From JAFGJQ01 sp964495075 (GTDB lineage Bacteria > Planctomycetota > Phycisphaerae > UBA1845), in assembly GCA_964495075.1 (NCBI GenBank), contig CAZBUJ010000003.1, forward strand, positions 62,001 through 126,000: 64,000 nt of DNA, read 5' to 3'. The notes below the pieces were generated by a model. The model ran no database searches. It was not told the origin of the DNA and saw only the letters and a program-made list of their open reading frames with translations. Shown here in pieces: positions 51,915 through 60,819 of this stretch (its first letter is position 1; every line of letters begins with the position of its first letter). The position numbers and the translations under genes were made by a program.

Positions 51915-51920
51915 ATTATA
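51915..51920 (-). promoter_or_regulatory. Consensus -10 box of pyk, probably leaderless
   Basis: TATAAT on the minus strand lies 6 bases before the pyk ATG. No convincing -35 is found at 16-18 bp. Transcription would begin at about the start codon. Confidence 0.5.
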
Positions 51921-52055
51921 GCCCGCACCGGTGGGTGGTCCAGACTGATCGACGGCAAGGAGAGACCCTGGCCGACGGAAAACCGACCAGGGCCGCGTTG
52001 CGTCCTCTCGTTCACCACCGCACCTTCGGTTCGTCCGCGGTGCGGTTGCCAGTCG

Positions 52056-55000
52056 CTATTCCATGTCGTGCTGTATGACGCGGAAGTCGCTCAGGTCGAC
52101 GTCACCGTCGGTGTCGACGTCCGCGCATTCGCAGTCCGCCGCCGTGACACCGTCCGGACCGGTCACGCACGCCCCGAAGATCGAGTAATCGAACAGCGTC
52201 ACCCGACCGTCCGCGTTCAGATCCCCACCCACCGGCTCGAACGGCGGCTCGCCCCAGATCTCCACGTCGTCGATGTTCCAGCCCGGGTACGTCACCAAAC
52301 TGTCGGTCGGACCCATGCTCCACCGCACGTACACCGTCGGCTCCCCGTCCGCCAGCGCAGACAGATCATAAACCTGCTCGGACCACGACGATTCGCTGAG
52401 CGCGCTGCCGCTGTGCGCCCATAGCGTCACCCACCCCGAACCGTCCGACGACGCCTCCACCGTCGCGTGATCGAACGACGAGGACTCCACCCCCAGCCAG
52501 CGACGGAAACGCAACTCCACCCCCGTCAACTCCCGGCAGTCGAACGCCCCCGTCGTCACGTAGTACACCGGCATGCCGTCCGTGTAGTCACCGGAAAGGT
52601 TGTACCCCACCACGTTGTCGCCCGTGTACCCGCTCGTGGGATCTCCGTCGTGCGTCCCGCCGCCCGTCGGCACCCCGAACGCCCACTGCCCTTCCATCGT
52701 CCAGCCCGGATCCTCGTCCATCGGGTCGCTGTAGATCATCTGGTAGGTACCCGACGCCCTGGTCATGTTGAGGGTCACGGTGGCCGGGTTGCTGTCCCCG
52801 CCTTCCGGCGGCTCACCGCCGTCGTTGGCCTTGAACTGGAAGCTGTCCTGGCCCGTGTAGCATGGGTTGGGCGAATACAGCACCGTGTCGCCGCCCTCGG
52901 CCAGCGTGTAGGGCACGCTCTCGATCGCGCCCGCCCCCAGGTCGGTCAGCGTCCCATGCCCCGGCAGCGACGTCACAATGAGACTCAGCGACGGCGGCTC
53001 GGGCAGCCCGTCGTCCGTCGCCTCCAGCGTGATCTCCACCGGTACGTAGACCGGGGTGGACACGCTCACCGATCGGGCGCTGGGCGGGCGCGGCCCGCAA
53101 CTGCCCATCCCCGACAGGTCCGTCTCGTAAAACCCTTCGGGCACACCGCCGCCGGCGGACAGACCGGCAACTGCGTCCTGGGCATCGATCCTCAGGTAAT
53201 TGATGCGGATGGTCCCGTCGTAGAACATCTCGATCTGGAAGGTATTGGTATTCGACGTGCTGTATTCCGGCACGTCCTCCCACGTGACGACGGCTCGATC
53301 GCCCAGCTGTTGCCAACTCACCGGTCCGCCGGATTGCGGACTGAGATCGTCGAACAGGGCCGAGATACGCGGCAGCGAGAAGTGAGCCGCCAGTGTCTCC
53401 ATGTACTCGGTATCGCCGCTGCCAAACGTCACGTAGCCGTTGCCGCCCACGTATATCCGGTTATACGGCGTGCCGTAGAGCCACACCTGGGCCAGCCCCA
53501 GGCTGATCTCCTCGTAATCGTCATCGATGAGACTGATCGCCGTGCCGCCCGCAGGGTCGGTCGGCAGTTCGTCGATTTCCTCGACGCAGCCGAGGTAGTA
53601 GTCGATGGAACCGTTCGGCACGAAGGTCAGGCTGAGGTTGTCCAGATCGAAGCCGCTGATGAACTGCTGCGTGAAGTAATTCGGGACGTCGGTGGTGGCG
53701 AACGTGTAGCACTCGCCGCCGTTATCGTCGGTGGTCTGGTTGCCGGCGTCGTCTTCGGCGTCGACGGCGAAGAAATAGGTGGCATCCTCGATCAGGCCGG
53801 ACAAGCGGACTTCATGATCCGAGACCAGGCCGCCCCGCTCCGCGATCCCGGTCAGGGCGTCGCACGATTCGCCGTACCGCACGGTCCCGCGGGCGGGCTC
53901 GTCCGTCGAGAAGGTCACGGTGGCGTCGAACGGGCCGACGTCGGTGACGGCGACGTCCGAGATCACCGGCGGCGTGCAATCGACCAACGCGATGGCCGTC
54001 ACTTCGACGTCCACGCCGCCTTCGCCGTCGTCCGCGTCGAGGTAGGTGACGGTTACGGTGTCGCCTTCCGACACCAGCAGGACGCCGTCGGCATCCGTTT
54101 CGCTGAGCGCGATCGTGCCGGTGAACCGGGCCGTGGCCGGCCCCGTCTCCGTCAACTCGACGACTTCGCCGGCCGGCTCCGAGTCCGAGTCGACATCGGC
54201 CGTCACCGTTTCGACGAGTTCGTCGTCCTCATTGAGCCCGCAGTCGAGCACCGTGACGGCGGCCTCGCTTTCGCACGCGAAGTGGCCGCGATCGAACGAC
54301 ACCCGCCCGGCGTCCGGACAAGGGGGATCACCGATCCGCACGAAGTACACATCCTGTTCGCCGTTGAACGTCGCGGAGTAGGCGAGGTTCGCACCGAACT
54401 CGTCCGACACCATGTCGTAGTAATCGCCGATCTTGTGCTGTTGAGGCCAGCCCTCGTGCGGGTCGAACTCGGGCGAGATGGGTTCGTTGCGCGACCACGT
54501 CTCGCCCGCGTCCGTCGAGTAGGAGTAGTACACGACCGAGTTGTAGCCGCCCGGATCACCGCGAGTGTCATTCCAGATGGCGTCGATCCGGCCATTGGGA
54601 GCCACCGACATCGTCCCGAACCACTGCCACGCGCTGGTGCTCAGGTCGTCGTTGACCCGCACGGGCGAACTCCAGGTCTGCCCGCCGTCGGTGCTTCGCG
54701 CGAACATGACGTCCAGCGGATCCGCTCCCGGTGGATCGACCGAACAGAGCATGTAGACGTAGCCACGCGTCGGGCCATCGGAGCGGTCGGTCGCGACCCA
54801 CGCCTGGCCGAGCAGGCCGGCCGGGTTCGGGCCGCCGGAAAACACGATGCTCCCGCCGAGGCTCAACGTCACCGCCGAGTCCCACGTCACCGTGTGGTCC
54901 GGGTCCTGGGCGGTGGTGGACCTGGCCACCAGAAAGCCCTGGCCGGCCACGTAGAGTTCGCCGTCCGGTCCGACGTCCATCGTCCCCCAATACGGCGAGC

Positions 55001-55772
55001 CCGTCACGGGCACGCAGTCGGGGAACGACGCGCCGCCGTCGGTGGAGCGGGTGAAGTGCCCGTTGGGACATGAGCTGAAGGCATCGTTCCACACCGCGTA
55101 GATATTGTTGCGACCGATGCCGTCGGTGAGGTCGATGACCTGCCACTGCTTGTCTCCACCGTGGGCATAGGTGCCGCTGTCCCACGACACGCCGCCGTCG
55201 GTCGACTTGAAGACGTGGCACCAGAAGTCACTCAGCGTTTCGTCGGCGGTCAGGCTGTTGTAATAAAAGTTGCCGTCGGCATCCGAGTCGAGTACGGGGT
55301 CCGACCGGAACACGCCGGGCTCGATCCGGCCGGGAAACGTCCACGACGCACCGCCGTCGACGGTGTAGGCCCAACCGGCCTGGCGGAAATCGCTCGAGAT
55401 CGTGTCAAACTGCCGCCAGCCGATGGCCATCCGCATGGGATTCGTCGGATCCACGGCGATGGACGGCTCGTTGGCCGCGTCGCCCACGATGTTGTCGCCG
55501 AACTCGTCGACATTGACCTGCACGCTGACGTACCCGCCGCGGGTCCACCGCACGGCCGGCGACGTGACGCGGTCCCGCAGCGGCACCCGCACGTAAGGAT
55601 CATGGGGCACTTCGAGGTGACCGACGACGGACTTGGCCTTTCCCGCCTCCGTGGGCTCCTCGGATTGCGGCCTGGGCCTCCCTGACGCCTCCACCGTCTG
55701 CCCGACTGCTACCGACGCCGACGTCATCACGACGCCAACCGCCATCGCGGTCCAGACCGACCGAAGTACCAT
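52056..55772 (-). CDS. Large secreted multidomain protein with BNR-like propeller and dockerin-like tail
   Basis: 1238 residues from ATG 55772, preceded by AAGGAGGG at ideal distance; the open frame further upstream is ignored. A signal peptide ends around VAVGQTVEA. Order: a sialidase/BNR-like propeller (about 50-480; WTYTVDGG-like repeats and FKSTDGGVSWDSGT); an Ig-like segment with an acidic stretch (about 490-600); an FN3-like domain (about 610-690, EPARGTVRYGESCD); a beta domain with VYGGNGYVTFGSGD-like sequence (about 700-860); a repeat-like region (about 890-980, LPGHGTLTDLGAG); a jellyroll-like region ending in VYVRWSMGP; and a dockerin-like Asp-rich tail with two Ca loops (DLNADGRVTLFDYS, DVDTDGDVDLSDF). 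No cohesin is seen, and the tail is characteristic of Planctomycetota. Confidence 0.82.
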   Translation of the reverse strand: MVLRSVWTAMAVGVVMTSASVAVGQTVEASGRPRPQSEEPTEAGKAKSVVGHLEVPHDPYVRVPLRDRVTSPAVRWTRGGYVSVQVNVDEFGDNIVGDAANEPSIAVDPTNPMRMAIGWRQFDTISSDFRQAGWAYTVDGGASWTFPGRIEPGVFRSDPVLDSDADGNFYYNSLTADETLSDFWCHVFKSTDGGVSWDSGTYAHGGDKQWQVIDLTDGIGRNNIYAVWNDAFSSCPNGHFTRSTDGGASFPDCVPVTGSPYWGTMDVGPDGELYVAGQGFLVARSTTAQDPDHTVTWDSAVTLSLGGSIVFSGGPNPAGLLGQAWVATDRSDGPTRGYVYMLCSVDPPGADPLDVMFARSTDGGQTWSSPVRVNDDLSTSAWQWFGTMSVAPNGRIDAIWNDTRGDPGGYNSVVYYSYSTDAGETWSRNEPISPEFDPHEGWPQQHKIGDYYDMVSDEFGANLAYSATFNGEQDVYFVRIGDPPCPDAGRVSFDRGHFACESEAAVTVLDCGLNEDDELVETVTADVDSDSEPAGEVVELTETGPATARFTGTIALSETDADGVLLVSEGDTVTVTYLDADDGEGGVDVEVTAIALVDCTPPVISDVAVTDVGPFDATVTFSTDEPARGTVRYGESCDALTGIAERGGLVSDHEVRLSGLIEDATYFFAVDAEDDAGNQTTDDNGGECYTFATTDVPNYFTQQFISGFDLDNLSLTFVPNGSIDYYLGCVEEIDELPTDPAGGTAISLIDDDYEEISLGLAQVWLYGTPYNRIYVGGNGYVTFGSGDTEYMETLAAHFSLPRISALFDDLSPQSGGPVSWQQLGDRAVVTWEDVPEYSTSNTNTFQIEMFYDGTIRINYLRIDAQDAVAGLSAGGGVPEGFYETDLSGMGSCGPRPPSARSVSVSTPVYVPVEITLEATDDGLPEPPSLSLIVTSLPGHGTLTDLGAGAIESVPYTLAEGGDTVLYSPNPCYTGQDSFQFKANDGGEPPEGGDSNPATVTLNMTRASGTYQMIYSDPMDEDPGWTMEGQWAFGVPTGGGTHDGDPTSGYTGDNVVGYNLSGDYTDGMPVYYVTTGAFDCRELTGVELRFRRWLGVESSSFDHATVEASSDGSGWVTLWAHSGSALSESSWSEQVYDLSALADGEPTVYVRWSMGPTDSLVTYPGWNIDDVEIWGEPPFEPVGGDLNADGRVTLFDYSIFGACVTGPDGVTAADCECADVDTDGDVDLSDFRVIQHDME

Positions 55773-56226
55773 GATCGCCCTCCTTAGGTACGAGCCCCAC
55801 GAGGAGCCGGAGTTGTGAATAATGGGGTCACGGGTGCAGAGGAGACGCAGAGCGCCCTCGGGCCGCGGGGAAATGGCGGCGGCCCGCCGCACGTCCACCG
55901 GCCATCCGGAGCCGGCCGACCCGCTCCCAGCTCAAGCGCTTATCGTATCAGAACCGGCCCGCGCGAACAAGAAAACCGGGCCCACGCGCCTGCGAAAATG
56001 GTAATTATCGGAACGATGCGAGGGCTGACGGGCGGATGGACCGGACGCGCGGAAGTGCGCGGCTGGCGCCGGCGTGGGGGTGCCGTGCGGAACCGCGAGC
56101 CGCCGGTCGGGCGCGGCTCCGCCAGCCGTTCTGATTCTGCCCAGTCATGGCGGGCCACGGCGCAGAAGCGAATCAGCCGCGTGGATTATGCGGACGTTGA
56201 GGACCAGGCGTTCGCCGGCGCACGAC
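55773..56226. other. 454-bp intergenic region
   Basis: Upstream region of the large secreted protein and downstream of the YwqK lipoprotein gene. ORFs inside are overlapping and random-looking. A candidate promoter is listed separately. Confidence 0.4.
55942..55970 (-). promoter_or_regulatory. Candidate promoter of the large secreted protein
   Basis: Minus strand: TTGTTC (55970-55965) and TACGAT (55947-55942) with a 17-bp spacer, about 170 bases upstream of the ATG. Confidence 0.4.
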
Positions 56227-56757
56227 TCATGGCACAGGCACGCCGTGGTCGTACGTCTGCCGCCACTTGACGTCACCATTCGACGTCCAAACCGTCCACA
56301 CTCCGTGCGGCTTGCCCTCGCAGTACTCTTCGCGGATGCGCTGGCGGCCGTCGGCGTCCCAACTGATCCGCGTGCCGTGCCGGACACCGTGTTGGATGTG
56401 CTGTTCGACGTGAAGCTGCCCGTTGCGGTGCCATTGGCGCTCCACGCCGTGGATCGTGCCGTTGACGTACGTCGTCTCATACTCCTTCTGGCCGTTGTCG
56501 AACCAGCGGGTGTAGGTGCCGTGATAGACCGCCTCGCCGTCCGCGTCGTGGATCACTTCCACCCGCGTCCGGATCGCGCCGTTGGGCCAGTGCTCTTCGA
56601 TGACGTCCACCGGTGCCTGGGATTTCGTGGGCCGGTCTTCCGGCGGCCCGGGCGATTGGGGAGTGGCGGTCTCCGCGGAGTCGGGCCGCGTCGTTTGTTC
56701 GCACCCACCGCCGGCGACAAGCAGGATCAACAGGACCATTCCAGCTACTCTCGACAT
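56227..56757 (-). CDS. YwqK-type (MORN-variant) lipoprotein
   Basis: 176 residues. The signal MSRVAGMVLLILLVAGGGC has lipobox GGGC; then come a Thr/Pro/Glu linker (about 20-47) and five MORN-variant repeats (about 50-176). The repeats read HWPNGAIRTRVEVIHDADG, GTYTRWFDNGQKEYETTYVN, GVERQWHRNGQLHVEQHIQ, GTRISWDADGRQRIREEY and GVWTVWTSNGDVKWRQTY. YwqK homologues were named for an antitoxin, but the repeat is a general beta-hairpin scaffold and no toxin gene is adjacent. It has a long structured leader (56758-57084). A beta-hairpin/membrane-associated role is likely. Confidence 0.85.
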   Translation of the reverse strand: MSRVAGMVLLILLVAGGGCEQTTRPDSAETATPQSPGPPEDRPTKSQAPVDVIEEHWPNGAIRTRVEVIHDADGEAVYHGTYTRWFDNGQKEYETTYVNGTIHGVERQWHRNGQLHVEQHIQHGVRHGTRISWDADGRQRIREEYCEGKPHGVWTVWTSNGDVKWRQTYDHGVPVP

Positions 56758-56777
56758 CGTTGGCTCCCCAATAAGCG

Positions 56778-56808
56778 ACCCGCCGGTATGTTGGGCACAC
56801 CGGCGGGT
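56778..56808 (-). terminator. Perfect 10-bp hairpin in the YwqK leader
   Basis: ACCCGCCGGT (56778-56787) pairs fully with ACCGGCGGGT (56799-56808) around an 11-base loop. It lies 21 bases upstream of the ATG. On the minus strand CGCTTATTG follows the stem, so a weak attenuator-like role is possible. Confidence 0.45.
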
Positions 56809-56854
56809 CCTATGTCTGTCAGCTCGCTGCAGTTTGCAGCCACGTTAGCTGCAC

Positions 56855-56890
56855 TTACTGCAGCCAGCTCCTACATATGCCTGTATCCAC
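56855..56890 (-). CDS. Possible 11-residue leader peptide behind a perfect Shine-Dalgarno
   Basis: GTG 56890 opens an ORF of 11 codons (VDTGICRSWLQ) that ends at TAA 56855. It directly follows AAGGAGGTGATCC (56903-56891), the full complement of the 16S rRNA 3' end, an unusually strong site. A second mini ORF (ATG AGA AGG AGG TGA, MRRR) ends within that site and is itself preceded by GGGGAGG. Either could be a regulatory leader peptide; it could also be chance. Confidence 0.25.
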   Translation of the reverse strand: MDTGICRSWLQ

Positions 56891-56986
56891 GGATCACCTC
56901 CTTCTCATGGGCCTGCCTCCCCAGTCAGTCTCTGGCCGAGACCGCCGGGCCTTGCCCCGCCCGCCAGCCGTCGCCGACGGACCTTT

Positions 56987-57009
56987 GCGGCGTAGTCATC
57001 CTACGCCGC
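56987..57009 (-). promoter_or_regulatory. Perfect 9-bp hairpin in the YwqK leader
   Basis: GCGGCGTAG (56987-56995) pairs fully with CTACGCCGC (57001-57009) with a 5-base loop. It is inside the leader, about 75 bases after the start of transcription. Confidence 0.5.
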
Positions 57010-57084
57010 AGCAGGCATCGCACCGCCGATTTCACCCCGCCCATTTTTGGAGATCGATCTGCACGCTGCTCGTCCTACACCCTA

Positions 57085-57114
57085 ATGTTACGGCGTTTCG
57101 TGAACACAGGTCAA
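57085..57114 (-). promoter_or_regulatory. Sigma70-like promoter of the YwqK leader
   Basis: Minus strand: TTGACC (57114-57109) and TAACAT (57090-57085) with an 18-bp spacer. This is among the best promoters in the window and sits where nothing else is encoded. Confidence 0.6.
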
Positions 57115-57819
57115 GCACAATTTGAAATCGCCGGCCTGGGCCGGGCCGAGCGTTTGAGACGGGTTTACTCGCTCGTTTTCGGCACATCGGCTGGGGGAAT
57201 CCCGGGCGACTTGGAAGCCGCCGTGGTGCAGGGATCGCGGTCGTCCGCGGGGAGGGGTGGAGGGGTTACGGAATCTCGAAGATCAGACCTACTTGCTTCT
57301 CGCCATACGCGCGGGGACGCCGCGCGCGGCGGAACAGCACGCCGATGATCCGCCCCGCCACGACGAGCGGACAGGAGAGGCTCGGCGGAATGTAAACCAG
57401 CATCGTACGCTTCGATCAGCCGTCATCTTTCGGTATGATGGACAGGTGACCGGCACACGCACGGCGGACGACGACTGGCCGGCCGCACACGGGCCCGACC
57501 CGACGCGCCAAGTCGCTCCTGCAACCGCGTCGAGTACGTGCGACCCTCGGGCCCGTCGTCCGGCGGTGGCGATAAGCCCAGGGCCGCGTGGCCTCACTGT
57601 TGGCCGTCGGGATGGATGGGTCGAGCGTATGCCGTGGTGACCGGCTCGCGGTCGGTCGGTGGTCCGCGCGTTTGTCCCAGACGCCGGGGCGGGACGGGCC
57701 TCCGATCAGCGCGGGATGCGGGTTGTTTCGAGGATGGGACCTCTCGCGGCGATGGTGGACAGCTTCCACCCAGTCTCCGGCGGGCGGCCGTCAACGCGTA
57801 CGATCGAAGCCAGCAAACC
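57115..57819. other. 705-bp region, mostly non-coding
   Basis: Between the YwqK promoter and the FG-GAP gene. It holds only the small remnant ORF at 57266-57403. Other ORFs on both strands have random composition. A TACGAT (57799-57804) lies 15 bases before the FG-GAP ATG without a clear -35. Confidence 0.4.
57266..57403 (-). pseudogene. Small ORF resembling the end of a GAF-like domain
   Basis: 45 codons (MLVYIPPSLSCPLVVAGRII and onward to VGLIFEIP). The stretch 'SLSCPLVVAGRIIGVLF' has the pattern seen in GAF domains (S-x-L-x-x-P-L-x-x-x-G-x-x-I-G-V-L). Stop codons close the frame just upstream. It may be a leftover of a larger gene or a chance ORF. Confidence 0.25.
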
Positions 57820-59400
57820 ATGACGAGGATCATCATCACCATCGCACTGGTCGCCAGTACCTCGCTGTTCGCGCAGCCGGCGTACCAGACCACGCCGGAC
57901 TGGGTCTCCGACGATCGACCGGTCAGCACCGGCGCGGCCCTGGTGGACCTCGATCGTGACGGCTGGGTCGATCTGGTCGTGTCGAACGGCAACGATATCG
58001 CCCGGCAATCCGTGGCCGTCTACTACAACTTCGGCGACGGCACGTTGCCCCCCACGCCCGACTGGGAGTCGGAGGATCGGGCGTACAACGGTCACCTCGA
58101 CATCGCGGACGTCAACGGGGACGGCTGGCCGGACGTGGCGGTCGCGCGGTTGGGGGCCGGCAGCCAGAACGGAACGGCGGCGCGGGTTTTTCTGAACAAC
58201 ATGGGCACATTGTCCGACCACCCGGACTGGGAATCCACCGAGATTGCCAACGCGTTTCACGTCGCGTTCGGGGACATGAACAACGACGGACGCCCGGACC
58301 TCGCCGTCGCGACGTCGTGGCCGTACGCCGATCCCGACGCGTTCGCCAACTACGTGTACCTGAACGTGGACGGTCAACTCGAGACGGACGCGAGTTGGGA
58401 ATCGGACGACACGCGCGGCTATGTCGGGGTCGTCTGGGTCGACGCGGATGGCGACGGCTGGCTGGATCTCGTGTTCAGTGGGTCGAACAACGACACGTGG
58501 CTCTACCCCAACGAGGGCGGCGCGCTCGCGACGACAGCGACGTGGCGAACCACGGACAACCCTGCCCAGTTCGGGCTCATGGTGACGCATGGCGACGTGA
58601 ACGGAGACGGGGTCCGCGAGTTGTTCGTCACTGACAACACGCAGCTCTACGCCGGCAGCGGCCGGTTCCGGCAGTACAACGGCGTGAGCGGCGGTTACTT
58701 CGCCACCGCGCCGAGTTGGAGTTTCTACGGAGGTTATGGGTCCGCGATCGCCCTGGTCGACGTGAACGCGGACGGTCTTCTGGACGTGGCCACGGGGGCG
58801 TGGTGGGACAGCGTGCGGTTGTTCATGAATACTGGAGCCGGCCCCGCAGTCCTGCCGCACTGGTCGTCGAGCGTAAGCAGCGTGATCGAGAAGATTGCCT
58901 TCGGGGACGTGGATCGGGACGGGCTCCGCTACCCGACCGACAGGTTCGCCATGCGCGCTCGGCCGGGTCAACGCCTGTTTGAGCTGTCGCATCAACCGGT
59001 CGAACGCATCGAGTCGATCGTCGCGGACGGCGTCGCGCTGACATCGAACCAGTACACGTACGACCGCACGCACGGTTGGGTCACCGTCGGCGTCGATGCG
59101 AGCGCCGAGGTGCGAGTGGCGTACGTATACTCGCGTAAGCCCGACATGGCGGTGACCAACTGGGAAACCACCGCCGGCAACCACCTCTACATCAACACGA
59201 ATGCGGCCGCCGCGTTCGGGGATCTGGACGGCGACGGGGTGGTGACGCTCGAGGACTATCCCGACTTTGCCAATTGCCTGGGCGGGCCCGGCACGGCGAT
59301 CGAGTCGGGCTGCGAACCAGCCGACAGCGACCTGGACGGTGACGCCGATCTCGCGGATCTGGCCCGGTTCACCTGGGCGCTGTGTGTAAACGACGGGTAG
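57820..59400 (+). CDS. Secreted FG-GAP/VCBS-repeat protein with dockerin-like tail
   Basis: 526 residues from ATG 57820. A signal peptide (MTRIIITIALVASTSLFAQP) is followed by five to six FG-GAP/VCBS-type blades, each with a Ca-binding D-x-D-x-DG motif (LVDLDRDGWVDLVVSNG, IADVNGDGWPDVAVAR, FGDMNNDGRPDLAVAT, WVDADGDGWLDLVFSG, HGDVNGDGVRELFVTD, LVDVNADGLLDVATGA). A beta-sandwich-like region follows (about 370-445). A dockerin-like tail with DLDGDGVVTLEDYPDFANC and DSDLDGDADLADLARF ends the protein. These propellers bind proteins or sugars outside the cell. The start is at the signal peptide; the frame is open upstream to 57538. Confidence 0.85.
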   Translation: MTRIIITIALVASTSLFAQPAYQTTPDWVSDDRPVSTGAALVDLDRDGWVDLVVSNGNDIARQSVAVYYNFGDGTLPPTPDWESEDRAYNGHLDIADVNGDGWPDVAVARLGAGSQNGTAARVFLNNMGTLSDHPDWESTEIANAFHVAFGDMNNDGRPDLAVATSWPYADPDAFANYVYLNVDGQLETDASWESDDTRGYVGVVWVDADGDGWLDLVFSGSNNDTWLYPNEGGALATTATWRTTDNPAQFGLMVTHGDVNGDGVRELFVTDNTQLYAGSGRFRQYNGVSGGYFATAPSWSFYGGYGSAIALVDVNADGLLDVATGAWWDSVRLFMNTGAGPAVLPHWSSSVSSVIEKIAFGDVDRDGLRYPTDRFAMRARPGQRLFELSHQPVERIESIVADGVALTSNQYTYDRTHGWVTVGVDASAEVRVAYVYSRKPDMAVTNWETTAGNHLYINTNAAAAFGDLDGDGVVTLEDYPDFANCLGGPGTAIESGCEPADSDLDGDADLADLARFTWALCVNDG

Positions 59401-59480
59401 TTCGGTCCGGGTGCATCAGGGCGGATCGAGTCGTCCGGACGAAGATCGCCGCTAACGCTGTTTGCGAACGGGGCATCGTG

Positions 59481-60653
59481 ATGGCCGCAGCTACGCGTAA
59501 CATCCTGCACGTCGACATGGACGCCTTCTTCGCGGCCGTGGAGCAGTTGGACAATCCGTCCCTGCGGGGACATCCAGTGCTGGTCGGCGGCGATCCCGCA
59601 GGCCGCGGTGTCGTTTCAACGGCGAGTTACGAGGCTCGCCCGTTCGGCTGTCACAGCGCATTGCCGATGGCGACGGCCATGCGACTGTGCCCGCAAGCGG
59701 TGGTCGTGCCGCCGCGATTCGAGCGGTACCTCGAAATCTCGCAGCAAGTATCCGAGATCCTGCAACAGTTCACCCCGCTGGTCGAGCCACTGTCGATCGA
59801 TGAGGCGTTCCTGGACGTCACCGGCTCCGTCCGGCTGCTCGGGTCGCCGGAACGGATGGCCGGGGAGCTGAAGGCGAGGATCCACGAGGGCACGCAGTTG
59901 ACCGCGTCGGTCGGCGTGGCGCCGAACAAGTTCCTCGCCAAGTTGGCCAGCGACCTCGACAAGCCGGACGGACTGGTCGTGGTGCCGGCCGACGACGTGC
60001 AGACGTTCCTGGACCCCTTGCCCATCTCGCGTATGTGGGGTGTGGGCAAGGCGACGTTGCCCCGGTTCGAGCGGATGGGCGTATCCACGTTCGCCGACTT
60101 GCGGCGTCTGTCGGTCGAGGAACTGCAGGCACAGTTCGGCCAGCACGGCATCAAGTTCCATCGCCTCGTCCGGGGCATGGACGACCGGCCGGTCGTGCCG
60201 GACCACGAGGCCAAGAGCGTCAGTCATGAAATCACGTTCCCGGTCGATGTCGCGGACCTGGATTCCCTGCGGTGGATGGTGCTGCACCAGACGGAGCATG
60301 TGGCCCAGCGGCTGCGGCGGCATCGTCTGGTGGCCCGAAGTGTGCGATTGAAGATCCGCTACGGCGATTTCCGCACGATCAGCCGGCACACGACGCTGGA
60401 CGCACCGACCGACGAGACGGATCTGCTCTGGGCCGCGGCGGCGAGCCTGTTCGACGCGTGGTCAAAGCTCCAGCCGCCGGCGGTTCGGTTGATTGGCATG
60501 GGGGTATCCCAGATGTCTCGGCGTGAGGGTCAGCAACTGACGCTCTTCGAGGACGAGGCGGCGGCGCGGCGGCGGCAGCTGGATCGCGCGCTTGACGCCA
60601 TCCGCGAGCGGTTCGGCCAGGACGCGGTATCACGCGGCGGCCGCCACGGGTGA
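59481..60653 (+). CDS. dinB: DNA polymerase IV (Y-family)
   Basis: 390 residues from ATG 59481 (the frame is open from 59382, overlapping the preceding gene). The N-terminus HVDMDAFFAAVEQ, the SIDEAFLDVT catalytic motif, SVGVAPNKFLAKLASDLDKP and the C-terminal little-finger domain are as expected for DinB. It copies past DNA damage at the cost of fidelity. PLPISRMWGVGKATLPRFER is the usual HhH segment. It lies on the same strand as, and 80 bp after, the FG-GAP gene. No clear SOS box was noted. Confidence 0.94.
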   Translation: MAAATRNILHVDMDAFFAAVEQLDNPSLRGHPVLVGGDPAGRGVVSTASYEARPFGCHSALPMATAMRLCPQAVVVPPRFERYLEISQQVSEILQQFTPLVEPLSIDEAFLDVTGSVRLLGSPERMAGELKARIHEGTQLTASVGVAPNKFLAKLASDLDKPDGLVVVPADDVQTFLDPLPISRMWGVGKATLPRFERMGVSTFADLRRLSVEELQAQFGQHGIKFHRLVRGMDDRPVVPDHEAKSVSHEITFPVDVADLDSLRWMVLHQTEHVAQRLRRHRLVARSVRLKIRYGDFRTISRHTTLDAPTDETDLLWAAAASLFDAWSKLQPPAVRLIGMGVSQMSRREGQQLTLFEDEAAARRRQLDRALDAIRERFGQDAVSRGGRHG

Positions 60654-60703
60654 CCGGTTCAAGCGCTTCGTGCCCGGGGAGCGGCATGCCATGAGATCCG
60701 GCG

Positions 60704-60732
60704 TTTCCGGCCGTCGGATCGTGTGGTAGAAT
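60704..60732 (+). promoter_or_regulatory. Candidate promoter of the DUF1847 gene
   Basis: TTTCCG (60704-60709) and TAGAAT (60727-60732, five of six) with a 17-bp spacer, about 88 bases before the ATG at 60820. Confidence 0.4.
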
Positions 60733-60819
60733 AATCAGGGTCCTCTCCGATTCCCGTCCCGCGACCAGCCCGGACGCCCGCGTCCCACGACACCGGTCGA
60801 TCGCGGCAGGAGCAATTCG

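Larger units (their letters stand above)
56758..57084 (-). promoter_or_regulatory. Long structured leader of the YwqK gene
   Basis: About 320 bases between the promoter (57085-57114) and the ATG at 56757. It has two perfect hairpins (56987-57009 and 56778-56808), an extended Shine-Dalgarno (56891-56903) and several GCTGCAG/CTGCAGC echoes at about 56820-56870. No known riboswitch is recognised, but such a leader suggests regulation by attenuation or ligand binding. Confidence 0.5.

Noticed and set aside
52467..55073. 868-codon plus-strand ORF opposite the large secreted protein
   Set aside because: The minus-strand protein has a signal peptide, recognisable domains and a strong ribosome-binding site; the plus frame has none.
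56891..56903. GGATCACCTCCTT, identical to the 3' end of 16S rRNA
   Set aside because: There is no rRNA context around it. It is read as a Shine-Dalgarno on the minus strand, since nothing upstream resembles a 16S gene.
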